This document shows, piece by piece, positions 1 through 8,598 of a stretch of DNA of 64,000 nt (within the stretch, counting starts at the first letter, position 1; every line of letters begins with the position of its first letter). The translations under genes were made by a program, and so were the position numbers. Below the pieces are notes generated by a model, which was given only the letters and a program-made list of their open reading frames with translations, was not told where the DNA came from and searched no databases. Location of the stretch: assembly GCF_003236295.1 (NCBI RefSeq), contig NZ_POTW01000019.1, positions 22,819 through 86,818 of the forward strand, given 5' to 3'. The stretch comes from Jiangella anatolica. Lineage in GTDB: Bacteria; Actinomycetota; Actinomycetes; Jiangellales; Jiangellaceae.

Positions 1-1429
<1,429 letters not shown>

Positions 1430-1433
<4 letters not shown>

Positions 1434-1474
1434 CCCGTCGCCCCTCTCGTCGTCGTGAGGATGTGAGGGTTCAC
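1430..1474 (-). CDS. possible 14-residue leader ORF coupled to EIIC
   Basis: A short frame starts with GTG at 1474, has AGAGGAG about eight bases upstream and encodes MNPHILTTTRGATG. Its TGA overlaps the ATG of EIIC as ATGA, the usual form of translational coupling. It fills the gap between the upstream GntR gene and EIIC. The strong Shine-Dalgarno has no other obvious start to serve. No function is recognised. It could be a chance frame. Confidence 0.35.
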
Positions 1475-1485
1475 GTGCTTCTCCT

Positions 1486-2244
1486 CTACAGGTGATGTCC
1501 GGGTCCGGCGCCCGCCGAGCCCGTGTGGGGGGTGCGTTCCAGCGTCATGTGCACCTGGTACCGGTCGGCGCGGTACCACGAGGTGACGTGCTCCATCGGC
1601 CGCCCGGCGGCGTAGGAGGTCTTGCGGAAGACCAGCAGCGGCGCGGCCGGCGGGACGCGAAGCAGCCGTGCGCGCAGCGGGTCGGCGCCCTCGGCCCACA
1701 CCGTCTGGGCGGCGGAGTCGAGGACGCGGCCGTAGTCGTGGGCCAGGATCGAGTAGACGGAACTGGTGAGGTCGCGCTCGAGCAGCCCGGGCAGCGGCGC
1801 CGCCGGCAGCCAGGACACCTCGTGCGCCATCGGCGCTCCGTCGGCCGAGCGCAGCCGCTCGATCCGGTAGGCGCGGTCGATGACGTCCAGGCCGAGCGCC
1901 GCGCGGGCCGGCGGCGGCGCCGCGGTCTCGTCGGCGCCCAGCACGACGGTCGACGGTTTGTGCCCGCGGCGGCGCATGTCCTCGGTGAACGAGGACAGGT
2001 GCATCTGCGACTCGATGCTGGCCGCGGCGACGAAGGTGCCCTTGCCGCGCACGCGGTAGAGCCGGCCCTCGGCGACCAGCCGGCCGACGGCCTCGCGCAC
2101 CGTCGCCCGGCTGACCTTGAAGCGCGCCACCAGCTCGCGCTCCGAGGGCACCGGCGCGTCCGGCACCAGCTCGCCCTCGATCATCGCGAGCAGGATCTCT
2201 CTGAGCTGCCGGTGTTTGGGCACCGGTCCGTCGACCACGTTCAC
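1486..2244 (-). CDS. GntR/HutC-family regulator with UTRA domain (DasR-like paralogue 1)
   Basis: A 252-residue transcription factor with an N-terminal winged helix (residues about 10-75, with PSERELVARFKVSRATVREAV) and a C-terminal UTRA ligand domain of the HutC/DasR subfamily, which typically senses phosphorylated amino sugars. The frame is open further upstream, but the GTG at 2244 has GAGAGGG six bases before it and gives the family's usual length. It lies directly upstream of the EIIC gene and is divergent from a second regulator of the same family, with a dre-like palindrome between them. It most likely represses or tunes the sugar PTS genes. Confidence 0.85.
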   Translation of the reverse strand: MNVVDGPVPKHRQLREILLAMIEGELVPDAPVPSERELVARFKVSRATVREAVGRLVAEGRLYRVRGKGTFVAAASIESQMHLSSFTEDMRRRGHKPSTVVLGADETAAPPPARAALGLDVIDRAYRIERLRSADGAPMAHEVSWLPAAPLPGLLERDLTSSVYSILAHDYGRVLDSAAQTVWAEGADPLRARLLRVPPAAPLLVFRKTSYAAGRPMEHVTSWYRADRYQVHMTLERTPHTGSAGAGPGHHL

Positions 2245-2284
2245 GGAGACCCTCTCATTTCCGACATCACGGACAGTGGTAGGA

Positions 2285-2308
2285 ACTGGTCTAGATGACT
2301 TGACCAGT
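2285..2308. promoter_or_regulatory. dre-like (DasR-type) operator in the divergent regulator promoter
   Basis: Positions 2285-2300 read ACTGGTCTAGATGACT, which matches 14 of 16 positions of the DasR responsive element ACTGGTCTAGACCAGT when the known G/C ambiguity is allowed. The outer arms ACTGGTC (2285-2291) and GACCAGT (2302-2308) also form a perfect inverted repeat. A TACAAT box at 2315-2320 may be the -10 of the rightward gene. The site lies between two divergent DasR-like genes, so autoregulation is the simplest reading. Confidence 0.6.
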
Positions 2309-2409
2309 GGCCCATACAATGTGGCTGCGCCCCACACTTGTCAAGGGGTGTGTGCCCTCGATCAGCCGGTCGACCGGATTTCCGGTGGCCCCGACCCGAT
2401 GCGAGTCCC

Positions 2410-3174
2410 GTGCTGTCCTTGCGCCGATCGACGCTGAAGTACCTACAAGTGCGCGACTACCTGCGCACTCTCGTCCTCAGTGAGCTGCGCACCGGCGACC
2501 CCGTGCCGTCGGAGCGGATGCTGTGCGAGCGGTTCGGCGTCTCCCGGATGACGGTGCGCCAGGCGGTCGACGCGCTGGTCGTAGAGGGCGTGCTCGAACG
2601 GGTGCAGGGTCGCGGGACGTTCGTCGCGCCACCCAAGGTGGACCTGCAGGTCCGGCTGGCGTCGTTCACCGAGGAGATGACCCGGCGTGGCATGACCGCC
2701 GGCGTCAAGGTGCTCTCGGCGGGCTTCGCGCCGGCCGAGCACGACATCGCGGAGGCGCTCAAGGTCGCGCCCGGCGAGAACCTCATCCACCTGCACCGGC
2801 TGCGCCTGGCCGACGACGAGCCGATGGCCGTCGAGCACACCTGGCTGCCGGCCGGCCGGCTGCCCGGGTTCCTCGACGGCGCCGTCCCGGCCAGCGTGTA
2901 CGTCGAGCTCGACGCCCGCGGGCTGATCCCCGACTGGGGCGAGGACACGATCGACGCCGGTGAGGCCGACCACGAGGAGGCCAAGCTGCTGCACATCAAG
3001 CCGGGCAAGCCGGTGCTGCGGATCTCCCGGCGCGCGTTCACCGGCGACTCCGCGATCGAGTACAGCCGCTCGGCGTTCCGCTCGGACCGGTACACACTGT
3101 GGGTACCGGTGGCCCGCCCGAACCCATCGGTCGTCCCTCGTCGGCGCAGCGTGGCGCCCGACGCCACCACCTGA
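2410..3174 (+). CDS. GntR/HutC-family regulator with UTRA domain (DasR-like paralogue 2)
   Basis: A 254-residue regulator with a winged-helix domain in the first 70 residues (VPSERMLCERFGVSRMTVRQAVDALV), a GRGTF wing and a UTRA domain ending in YSRSAFRSDRY, close to the ending of Streptomyces DasR. The frame is open back to 2338, but that extension has no regulator-like sequence, so the GTG at 2410 is preferred. It is followed after 38 bp by the SIS-domain deaminase and PTS genes on the same strand. Of the two paralogues this one looks closer to DasR itself. DasR acts as a global GlcNAc-6-phosphate or GlcN-6-phosphate sensor in actinomycetes. Its role here is inferred. Confidence 0.85.
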   Translation: MLSLRRSTLKYLQVRDYLRTLVLSELRTGDPVPSERMLCERFGVSRMTVRQAVDALVVEGVLERVQGRGTFVAPPKVDLQVRLASFTEEMTRRGMTAGVKVLSAGFAPAEHDIAEALKVAPGENLIHLHRLRLADDEPMAVEHTWLPAGRLPGFLDGAVPASVYVELDARGLIPDWGEDTIDAGEADHEEAKLLHIKPGKPVLRISRRAFTGDSAIEYSRSAFRSDRYTLWVPVARPNPSVVPRRRSVAPDATT

Positions 3175-3212
3175 CCCCGTCAGCCGATCGACCCGACAGG
3201 AGAGACCGCCCC

Positions 3213-4268
3213 GTGACCCACACGATCATGGCCCGCGAGATCGCCGAGCAGCCGGAGGCCATCGCCCGCACCCTGGAGTCGCTGCTGCCGCTGCGGACGG
3301 AGCTGAAGACGCTGGCCGAGAGCCGCCGCGTCGTGCTGTTCGTCGCCCGCGGGTCGTCGGACAACGCGGCGATCTACGGCCGGTACCTGCTCGAGGTGCA
3401 CGCGGGCGTCCCGGGCGGGCTGGCGGCGCCGAGTGTGGCGACGCACTACCACTCCGACCTCGATCTCTCCGAGGCGCTGGTCGTGTCGGTGTCGCAGTCC
3501 GGGGAGACCGCGGAGATCGTCGAGACCCAGGCCTGGGCCGCCGCCCACGGCGCCCGCACGATCGCCGTCACCAACGACGGCGGCAGCGCGCTGGCCGGCG
3601 CGGCGGACCTGGCGCTGGTCACGCAGGCCGGCGCGGAGCTCGCGGTGCCGGCCACGAAGTCGTACACCACCCAGCTGGCCGCGATGGCCGTGCTGGCCGA
3701 CGCACTGGCCGCGAAGCCCGGCACGCTCGACGCCGACCTGGACCGGGTCCCGGGCGAGGTGCAGCGGCTGATCGAGCGGCGCGAAGGTGTCGACGAGGCC
3801 GCCGAGCGGCTCGCGTCGACGCCGGAGACGCTGGTCAGTGGGCGCGGCATCACGTTCGGCACGGCGCTGGAGGCAGCGCTGAAGCTGGAGGAGACCTGCC
3901 TTCGCCCGGTGCGCGGGCTGTCCTACGCCGACCTGCGGCACGGCCCGATCGCCGTCGTCGACGCCGAGCACGTCGCGCTGCTGGTGTCCGCCGCCGACGG
4001 GCCGATGGTGTCGGGCATGACGGAGCTGGCGCACGACCTGCGCCGCCGCGGCGCGGCCGCGACCATCGGCATCGGCGGCGACGCCGGGTTCGCCGGCGCC
4101 GTCGACGTCTGCGTGCCCGGCCCGGCGCTGCGGGAGCTGGTGGCCCCGCTGGCGCTCGTCGTGCCGGCGCAGTTGACGGTGGAGGCGCTGGCGCGCAGGC
4201 TCGGCCTCGACCCGGACGCGCCCCGCGGGCTCTCGAAGGTCACCCAGACAGACCCGGCCGGCAGCTGA
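3213..4268 (+). CDS. SIS-domain sugar isomerase/deaminase, probable glucosamine-6-phosphate deaminase of the GlmS-like type
   Basis: A 351-residue protein with two SIS sugar-phosphate-binding domains. It has VARGSSDNA near residue 45, SVSQSGETAEIVE near residue 95, ATKSYTTQ near residue 150, and a second domain with RGITFGTALEAALKLEET and LRHGP. It lacks the N-terminal glutaminase domain of GlmS, as expected for type II NagB or AgaS-like deaminases that convert GlcN-6-P to Fru-6-P and ammonia. The GTG at 3213 follows AGGAGAG with eight-base spacing. It lies between a DasR-like regulator and PTS EIIB/EIIA genes, which supports amino-sugar catabolism. The exact phosphosugar is not provable from sequence. 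Confidence 0.85.
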   Translation: MTHTIMAREIAEQPEAIARTLESLLPLRTELKTLAESRRVVLFVARGSSDNAAIYGRYLLEVHAGVPGGLAAPSVATHYHSDLDLSEALVVSVSQSGETAEIVETQAWAAAHGARTIAVTNDGGSALAGAADLALVTQAGAELAVPATKSYTTQLAAMAVLADALAAKPGTLDADLDRVPGEVQRLIERREGVDEAAERLASTPETLVSGRGITFGTALEAALKLEETCLRPVRGLSYADLRHGPIAVVDAEHVALLVSAADGPMVSGMTELAHDLRRRGAAATIGIGGDAGFAGAVDVCVPGPALRELVAPLALVVPAQLTVEALARRLGLDPDAPRGLSKVTQTDPAGS

Positions 4269-4305
4269 GCCGGCCGCGCACTTCACACACCAACGGAGGG
4301 GACCC

Positions 4306-4536
4306 ATGGACAAGGCCGAGCAGATCCTGAAGGCGCTGGGCGGCGCCGAGAACATCGTCGAGATCGAGCCGTGCGCGACCCGGCTGCGCACCGAGGTGCA
4401 CGACTCGTCCAAGGTCGACGAGAAGGCGCTGAAGGCCGCCGGCGCGTTCGGCGTCATCTCGGCCGGGCAGGTCGTCCAGGTCGTCGTCGGGCCCGAGGCG
4501 GACACCATCGCCACCGACATCGAGGACCTGATGTGA
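4306..4536 (+). CDS. PTS EIIB component, glucose/GlcNAc family
   Basis: A 76-residue single-domain EIIB. The phosphorylatable cysteine lies in EPCATRLR (Cys at about residue 25), the hallmark of the glucose/GlcNAc family. It receives phosphate from EIIA and passes it to sugar bound to EIIC. A GGAGGGG ribosome site precedes the ATG. Its TGA overlaps the GTG of EIIA, so the two are probably translationally coupled. Together with the adjacent EIIA and the divergent EIIC it makes a complete three-protein permease of the Streptomyces NagE2/NagF/Crr layout. Confidence 0.93.
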   Translation: MDKAEQILKALGGAENIVEIEPCATRLRTEVHDSSKVDEKALKAAGAFGVISAGQVVQVVVGPEADTIATDIEDLM

Positions 4537-4994
4537 CCCAGCTCGACGTGCTGTCCCCGGTGCCCGGGCGGGTGATCGAGCTGGCCGAGGTGCCGGACCC
4601 GGTCTTCGCCCAGGCCCTGGTCGGCCCCGGCCTCGCGGTCGACCCGGACCGGACCGGCGCGGTGACGGCGGTCGCGCCGGTGCCGGGCCGGCTGGTCAAG
4701 CTGCACCCGCACGCGTTCGTCGTCCAGACCGAGGACGGCGCCGGTGTGCTCACCCACCTCGGCATCGACACCGTGCAGCTGGAGGGCGCCGGCTTCGAGC
4801 TGCACGTCGCCGAGGGCGACACGGTGGCCGCCGGCGCCGCCGTCGTCACCTGGCATCCCGCCGCCGTCGAGTCCGGCGGCCGGTCGCCGGTGGCGCCGGT
4901 GATCGCGCTGGAGGCGACCGCCGGCCAGCTGACCTCGCTGCACGCCGGCGGCGCGGTCGCCGCGGGCGAGGTGCTGTTCGTGTGGAACCGGTGA
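4533..4994 (+). CDS. crr: PTS EIIA component, glucose family (Crr-like)
   Basis: A 153-residue EIIA-Glc domain. The two active-site histidines are visible: HPHAFVVQ (about residue 59) and THLGIDTVQLEG (about residue 76, the phosphorylated one). It takes phosphate from HPr and donates it to EIIB. The start is the GTG at 4533, which overlaps the EIIB stop. A longer open frame upstream is out of phase with EIIB and looks non-coding. The 3' end overlaps the HAD phosphatase start by four bases. Confidence 0.9.
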   Translation: MTQLDVLSPVPGRVIELAEVPDPVFAQALVGPGLAVDPDRTGAVTAVAPVPGRLVKLHPHAFVVQTEDGAGVLTHLGIDTVQLEGAGFELHVAEGDTVAAGAAVVTWHPAAVESGGRSPVAPVIALEATAGQLTSLHAGGAVAAGEVLFVWNR

Positions 4995-5668
4995 GCGACG
5001 GGCTGGACCCGGGGGTCGACCAGGTGCTCGCCGGCCGGCGGGCCGCGCTGCTCGACCTCGACGGCACGCTGGTCGACAGCGAGCCGGCCAACCAGGCCGC
5101 CTACCGGGCGTACTTCACCGCCCGCGGCTGGGACGCCGGACCCGAGGTGCTGCGCGCGTTCGCCGGCCGTCGCGGCGAGGAGGTGTTCGCTCAGCTTCCC
5201 GGCCCGTGGACCGGCGAGGACACCGACGCCCTGGTCGAGGGCGTGCTGTCGCATCTCGATCACGAGGCACATCCGCTGCGGCCGGTGCCCGGCGCGGCCG
5301 AGCTGGTCCGCCGGCTGCATGCGGCTGGTGTCGCGATCGCGCTGGTGACGTCGGCCGGGCGGTGGTGGGCCGAGCGCGCGATCGGCGACGTCCTCGGCAT
5401 CCGCGACCTGTTCGCCGAACTCGTCACCGCCGAGACGACGTCGGCCGGCAAGCCGGACCCGTCGCCGTACCTCGCCGGTGCCGCCGCCCTCGGTGTGCCG
5501 CCGGCCGACGCCGTCGCCCTGGAGGACACCGTGCCCGGCGTGCGGTCGGCGCTGTCCGCCGGCGTCGGCCTCGTGATCGGCATCGCCACCGGCACGTCGC
5601 CGCAGGTCCTGCTCGACGGCGGTGCGCACCGGGTCGTGGCCGGTCCCGCGGAGCTGCTGCGGTCCTGA
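4991..5668 (+). CDS. HAD-superfamily hydrolase, subfamily IA (phosphatase)
   Basis: A protein of about 225 residues with all four HAD motifs: DLDGTLVDS (residues 22-30, nucleophile Asp22 and Asp24), TSAG for motif II, a Lys in GKPDPSPY for motif III, and LEDTVPGV for motif IV. An alpha-helical cap between motifs I and II is of the beta-phosphoglucomutase/GPH type. The GTG at 4991 overlaps the EIIA stop (GTGA). Another GTG at 4982 is possible. Its place at the end of the PTS operon suggests that it dephosphorylates a sugar phosphate, perhaps to relieve overload, but the substrate is unknown. Confidence 0.85.
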   Translation: MSDGLDPGVDQVLAGRRAALLDLDGTLVDSEPANQAAYRAYFTARGWDAGPEVLRAFAGRRGEEVFAQLPGPWTGEDTDALVEGVLSHLDHEAHPLRPVPGAAELVRRLHAAGVAIALVTSAGRWWAERAIGDVLGIRDLFAELVTAETTSAGKPDPSPYLAGAAALGVPPADAVALEDTVPGVRSALSAGVGLVIGIATGTSPQVLLDGGAHRVVAGPAELLRS

Positions 5669-5734
5669 CCGCCGGTTTGGGGGCGGCCCGCGCGGGTACG
5701 TGAGCTTCGCAGACTCCAGAGGAGGTCGGGAGCC

Positions 5735-6178
5735 ATGTTGATCGTGCTCGCACTGCTGTTGTTCGTGGTCGTCGGCGCCGCGATGTACGTGGCCGCGGCT
5801 GACGGCACCGGCGAGGTGCTGGTCGAATCGTTCGGCCTGGACGTCGACATCCCCGTGTGGGGCGTCTTCGTCGCCGGCGCCGTGACGATGCTCGTCGTGC
5901 TGGCCGCGGTGGCCGCGCTCGCCGCCGGCCTGCGTGCCGCCCGGTCGCGGCGGACGGAGATCAGGTACCTGCGGCAGAAGGTCGCCCACCAGGAGCTGGC
6001 TGAGGACCAGGCGACCACGGCGATGCCGGTGGCCGGCACCACGACCGGCCGGACCACCACCGACTCGGCCACGGATGGCGTCGTCGACACCGGGGACGAC
6101 GGCGCGCACCGCCGGCTGAGCCGGTGGCGCCGGCACCACGCCGACGACAAGCCGCCGGCCGAAGCCGCGCAGAACTGA
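5735..6178 (+). CDS. small two-TM membrane protein, LapA/DUF1049-like
   Basis: A 147-residue protein with a hydrophobic segment at residues 1-22, a short extracellular loop, a second segment at about 43-68, then a basic cytoplasmic stretch (RSRRTEIRYLRQKVAHQE) and a low-complexity Thr/Asp tail. This arrangement resembles LapA-domain (DUF1049) proteins. The similarity is architectural and not proven. A GAGGAGG ribosome site lies nine bases before the ATG. The gene stands alone, after the PTS operon and before a long non-coding spacer. Confidence 0.75.
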   Translation: MLIVLALLLFVVVGAAMYVAAADGTGEVLVESFGLDVDIPVWGVFVAGAVTMLVVLAAVAALAAGLRAARSRRTEIRYLRQKVAHQELAEDQATTAMPVAGTTTGRTTTDSATDGVVDTGDDGAHRRLSRWRRHHADDKPPAEAAQN

Positions 6179-6342
6179 CCGCTGCGGCGGGCGTATGCGC
6201 CCCGGCGGCGCGTGACGTGACGGCACGCGCCGCCGGATCACGCTGCCCCGGCTTGGCGCATCGCCGTGCCCCGTCCAGCCGCCGCGCCCTTGCGGCGTCC
6301 ACGCCCGGCCGCCAGCGCGCCAGACGGCCCCGCGTCGCCGTG

Positions 6343-6455
6343 ATGTGCGGCCCCGCACCCGCTCGGCTACGGCGATCGCGGACAGTGTCGGTGCCCGCCC
6401 GTAGGGTGGGCACCCTCCCTAGAGGGGCGGGTCATACCTACCTCACGGCGCACGC
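6343..6455. repeat. direct repeat copy 1 (113 bp) with hairpin core
   Basis: It matches 6517-6628 almost perfectly, with an identical 74-bp core at 6369-6442. The core contains GTGCCCGCCC-GTA-GGGTGGGCAC, a 10-bp stem with one G.U pair, then a CCCTCCCTAGAGGGG element. Only a few differences occur in the flanks. Confidence 0.9.
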
Positions 6456-6516
6456 TGCGCCCGCCCTAGCGGTGCTCCCGCACGGCCGCCATCGCCCCAC
6501 GGCCCGTCCCGCCGCT

Positions 6517-6628
6517 ATGTGCGGCCCCGCGCCCGCTCCGCGACGGCGATCGCGGACAGTGTCGGTGCCCGCCCGTAGGGTGGGCACCCTCCCTAGAGGG
6601 GCGGGTCATACCTACCCACGGCGCACGC
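6517..6628. repeat. direct repeat copy 2 (112 bp) with hairpin core
   Basis: Second copy of the repeat at 6343-6455, 174 bp downstream. The identical core is at 6543-6616. The copy differs by one missing base and a few substitutions outside the core. It could be a dispersed intergenic repeat family or a local duplication. Confidence 0.9.
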
Positions 6629-6660
6629 CGTGCTCGCCGCATGACCGCGCCGTCGCCTGC

Positions 6661-6750
6661 CGCGTCACCGTCCACCGCGTCGCCTACAACCGCGTCACGG
6701 ATAGCCGCGTCACCGACCACGGCGTCGCCGACGACCGCGTCACTGACGAG
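6661..6750. repeat. six 15-bp degenerate tandem repeats
   Basis: Six consecutive 15-bp units begin CGCGTC (one begins GGCGTC), followed by RCC or a close variant and a variable tail. In one frame of the minus strand they would encode the pentapeptide VVGDA and variants, but no supported gene uses that frame. Confidence 0.8.
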
Positions 6751-6757
6751 GACGCGC

Positions 6758-7249
6758 CTACTCCGGTGAGTGCGGCCGCGGCGCCGGCTGCAGCCCGGCC
6801 GGCAGCTCGTACCCCTCGTCCCAGGGGAACCGCCCATCGGCGTCGTCCCAGATGAGCTGCAGCGCGGGCACCGGGTCGGCCGGGCCGCGGCCGTAGAAGC
6901 GCTGTGCCGAGCCGAGCACCGCCGGCTCCTCCCCGTCGTGGAAGGGGAACAGCTGCAGCCGGTGCGACCAGCCGTGCAGTCGAAGCGGCCGGCCCGGGCC
7001 GAACCGCTCGCCGTCGCGGACGCGCTCGCCGAGGTGGTTCAGCACCCAGGCGCTGGACTGCAGGTCCAGCCCGTACACCAGCAGCTCCGGATGGCCGAGA
7101 CCGAACAGCCCGACCGAGTAGGCGAACGGTGGCGCGCCGGCGGCGTACTGCACGGCCATGCCGTGCCGGCGGACCGTGTCGCGCAGCCACGCGTCCTCCT
7201 GGTCCCGCCACTGCTGCTGCTCGACGGCGGGACAGGTGTCCAACATCAT
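6758..7249 (-). CDS. DUF4262-family protein
   Basis: A 163-residue cytoplasmic protein of the DUF4262 family. Typical features are an N-terminal IxxHG-like segment (VRRHGMAVQYA), FAYSVGLFGLGHPELLVYGL near residues 42-61, and a C-terminal VPALQLIWDDADGRFPWDEGY. The biochemical function of the family is unknown. The start is ATG 7249 (or the adjacent ATG 7246). A LexA-like SOS box lies 21 bp upstream of the start, so it may be DNA-damage inducible. It is transcribed as a single gene. Confidence 0.8.
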   Translation of the reverse strand: MMLDTCPAVEQQQWRDQEDAWLRDTVRRHGMAVQYAAGAPPFAYSVGLFGLGHPELLVYGLDLQSSAWVLNHLGERVRDGERFGPGRPLRLHGWSHRLQLFPFHDGEEPAVLGSAQRFYGRGPADPVPALQLIWDDADGRFPWDEGYELPAGLQPAPRPHSPE

Positions 7250-7269
7250 GTCGGCCTCCGGGGCTTCGC

Positions 7270-7285
7270 TTGAACTGGAGTTCGA
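7270..7285. promoter_or_regulatory. LexA (SOS) box-like palindrome
   Basis: The sequence TTGAACTGGAGTTCGA matches the actinobacterial LexA consensus TCGAAC-N4-GTTCGA at every fixed position but one. It lies 21-36 bp upstream of the DUF4262 start, a position suited to repression. Confidence 0.55.
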
Positions 7286-7320
7286 ACACTAGTCGCAGCC
7301 ACTGACAACGTCCGGCGAAA

Positions 7321-7968
7321 TCACCTGTCCCGGTAGCGACGAGCGGCGGCGACGTCGGCGCGCAACTGGTCCGCCGTACGCCGTTGACCGTAGCCCGGGG
7401 TGTCCGGCTGAATGCGCCAGCCCTCGGCGAGCGGCCCGATGTCGACGACGTCGAAGCCGAACCGGTCGATCAGCTTCGCGACCCGCGCCTTGGCGTCGGC
7501 GTCGTCGCCCGCGACGATCAGCGCCCGCCGCCCGGAGGTGCCCGAGGGCCGGCCGTCGGTGGTCAGCTCGCCGGCCCGGATGTGGTTGAACGCCTTGACG
7601 ACGTGCGACCGCGGCAGGTGCGCCTGCACCAGCTCCGACGTCGTCGTGGACTCGTCGTCCAGCTCGGGGATGTGGCCGTCGCGCCGGGGGTAGTAGTTGC
7701 AGGCGTCGATGACGATCTTGCCGGCCAGCGGCTCGACCGGCACCGATCCGATCGCCCGCAGCGGGATCGCCACGACGACGATGTCGCCGCCGGCCGCCGC
7801 GTCCTCGGCGGTGCCGGCCCGGGCGTTGTCGCCCAGCTCGTCGACCAGGTCCACCAGTGTCTCGGGCCCGCGCGAGTTGCTCAGCACGACGTTATAGCCG
7901 TGCTCCGAGGCGAGCCGCGCCAGTTGCGCGCCGACGTTGCCGGCGCCGATGAACCCGACTGTCGTCAT
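7321..7968 (-). CDS. NADPH-dependent F420 reductase-like / NADP-binding oxidoreductase
   Basis: A 215-residue Rossmann protein beginning MTTVGFIGAGNVGAQLARLA, the GxGxxG dinucleotide site of the F420-dependent NADP reductase family (Pfam F420_oxidored). It continues with SNSRGPETL (an NADP phosphate-contacting region), VVVAIPLRAI, and a conserved CNYYPRRDG and VVKAFNHI. Family members either transfer hydride between F420H2 and NADP or act as single-domain NADP reductases of unknown substrate. It is divergent from the PPOX-like gene, with about 130 bp between them. Confidence 0.8.
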   Translation of the reverse strand: MTTVGFIGAGNVGAQLARLASEHGYNVVLSNSRGPETLVDLVDELGDNARAGTAEDAAAGGDIVVVAIPLRAIGSVPVEPLAGKIVIDACNYYPRRDGHIPELDDESTTTSELVQAHLPRSHVVKAFNHIRAGELTTDGRPSGTSGRRALIVAGDDADAKARVAKLIDRFGFDVVDIGPLAEGWRIQPDTPGYGQRRTADQLRADVAAARRYRDR

Positions 7969-8096
7969 GCGTGCTGCAACGCCGGACCGGCCGCCGGAAA
8001 ATCCCGTCCGGTGGAATGTCGAGAACGCGGCACCGGCTCCGTCCCCGGTGTACGAGCAGCCCCGACGGGGCGGCCGGAGGACCCGAGGAGCACACC

Positions 8097-8594
8097 ATGC
8101 AGCAGCACGATATCGCCGAGATCCTGAACCGCCCGCTGAGCCAGGAACTGCTGGCCCGCGACATCACCCGGCTGGCGTACGTCGCCGCCGACGGCACGCC
8201 TCGCACCGTCCCGATCGGGTTCACCTGGAACGGCAGCGAGATCGTCATGTGCACGACGCCGAACGCGCCGAAGATCGCGGCGCTGCGCGCGAACCCGGCG
8301 GTGGCGCTGACCATCGACACCGAGGTGCACCCGCCGAAGATCCTGCTGCTGCGCGGCCAGGCCGAGCTGGACTTCGTCGAGGGCATCCCGGCCGAGTACA
8401 TGGAGATGAACACCAGCTACGAGATGACGCCGGAGCAGCGGGTCGAGTGGGAGGCCGAGGTCCGCTCGCTCTACCAGCGCATGGTGCGGATCGTGGTCAG
8501 GCCGACGTGGGCGAAGCTGATCGACTTCCACACGACGCTGCCGCTCGCCGTCGAGGAGCTGGTGCGGGAGCGGGCCGAGCGTCAGAACGCCTGA
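8097..8594 (+). CDS. pyridoxamine 5'-phosphate oxidase-like (split beta-barrel flavin) protein
   Basis: A 165-residue protein of the PPOX-like fold. Visible markers are an N-terminal LARDITRLAYVAADGTPRTVPIGFTW, VMCTTPNAPKIAALRANPAVALTID and a C-terminal VRIVVRPTWAKLIDF. Such proteins bind FMN, F420 or heme. Small actinobacterial members are often F420-dependent reductases, which suits the adjacent F420-reductase-like gene. The cofactor cannot be decided here. ATG 8097 has GAGGAG seven bases upstream. An open frame extending upstream has no start with a ribosome site. Confidence 0.8.
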   Translation: MQQHDIAEILNRPLSQELLARDITRLAYVAADGTPRTVPIGFTWNGSEIVMCTTPNAPKIAALRANPAVALTIDTEVHPPKILLLRGQAELDFVEGIPAEYMEMNTSYEMTPEQRVEWEAEVRSLYQRMVRIVVRPTWAKLIDFHTTLPLAVEELVRERAERQNA

Positions 8595-8598
8595 TGGC

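Larger units (their letters stand above)
6179..6757. other. 579-bp spacer with duplicated segment and tandem repeats
   Basis: No convincing gene was found on either strand. The spacer holds two roughly 112-bp direct repeats (listed separately) that carry an identical 74-bp core with a strong hairpin, followed by six 15-bp tandem units that run up to the stop of the DUF4262 gene. Open frames crossing it have no ribosome site and consist only of repeat or shadow sequence. Confidence 0.7.

Noticed and set aside
6466..6837. minus-strand ORF with VVGDA pentapeptide repeats
   Set aside because: It overlaps the DUF4262 gene in another frame, has no ribosome site, and its repeat part is explained by the 15-bp tandem DNA repeat.
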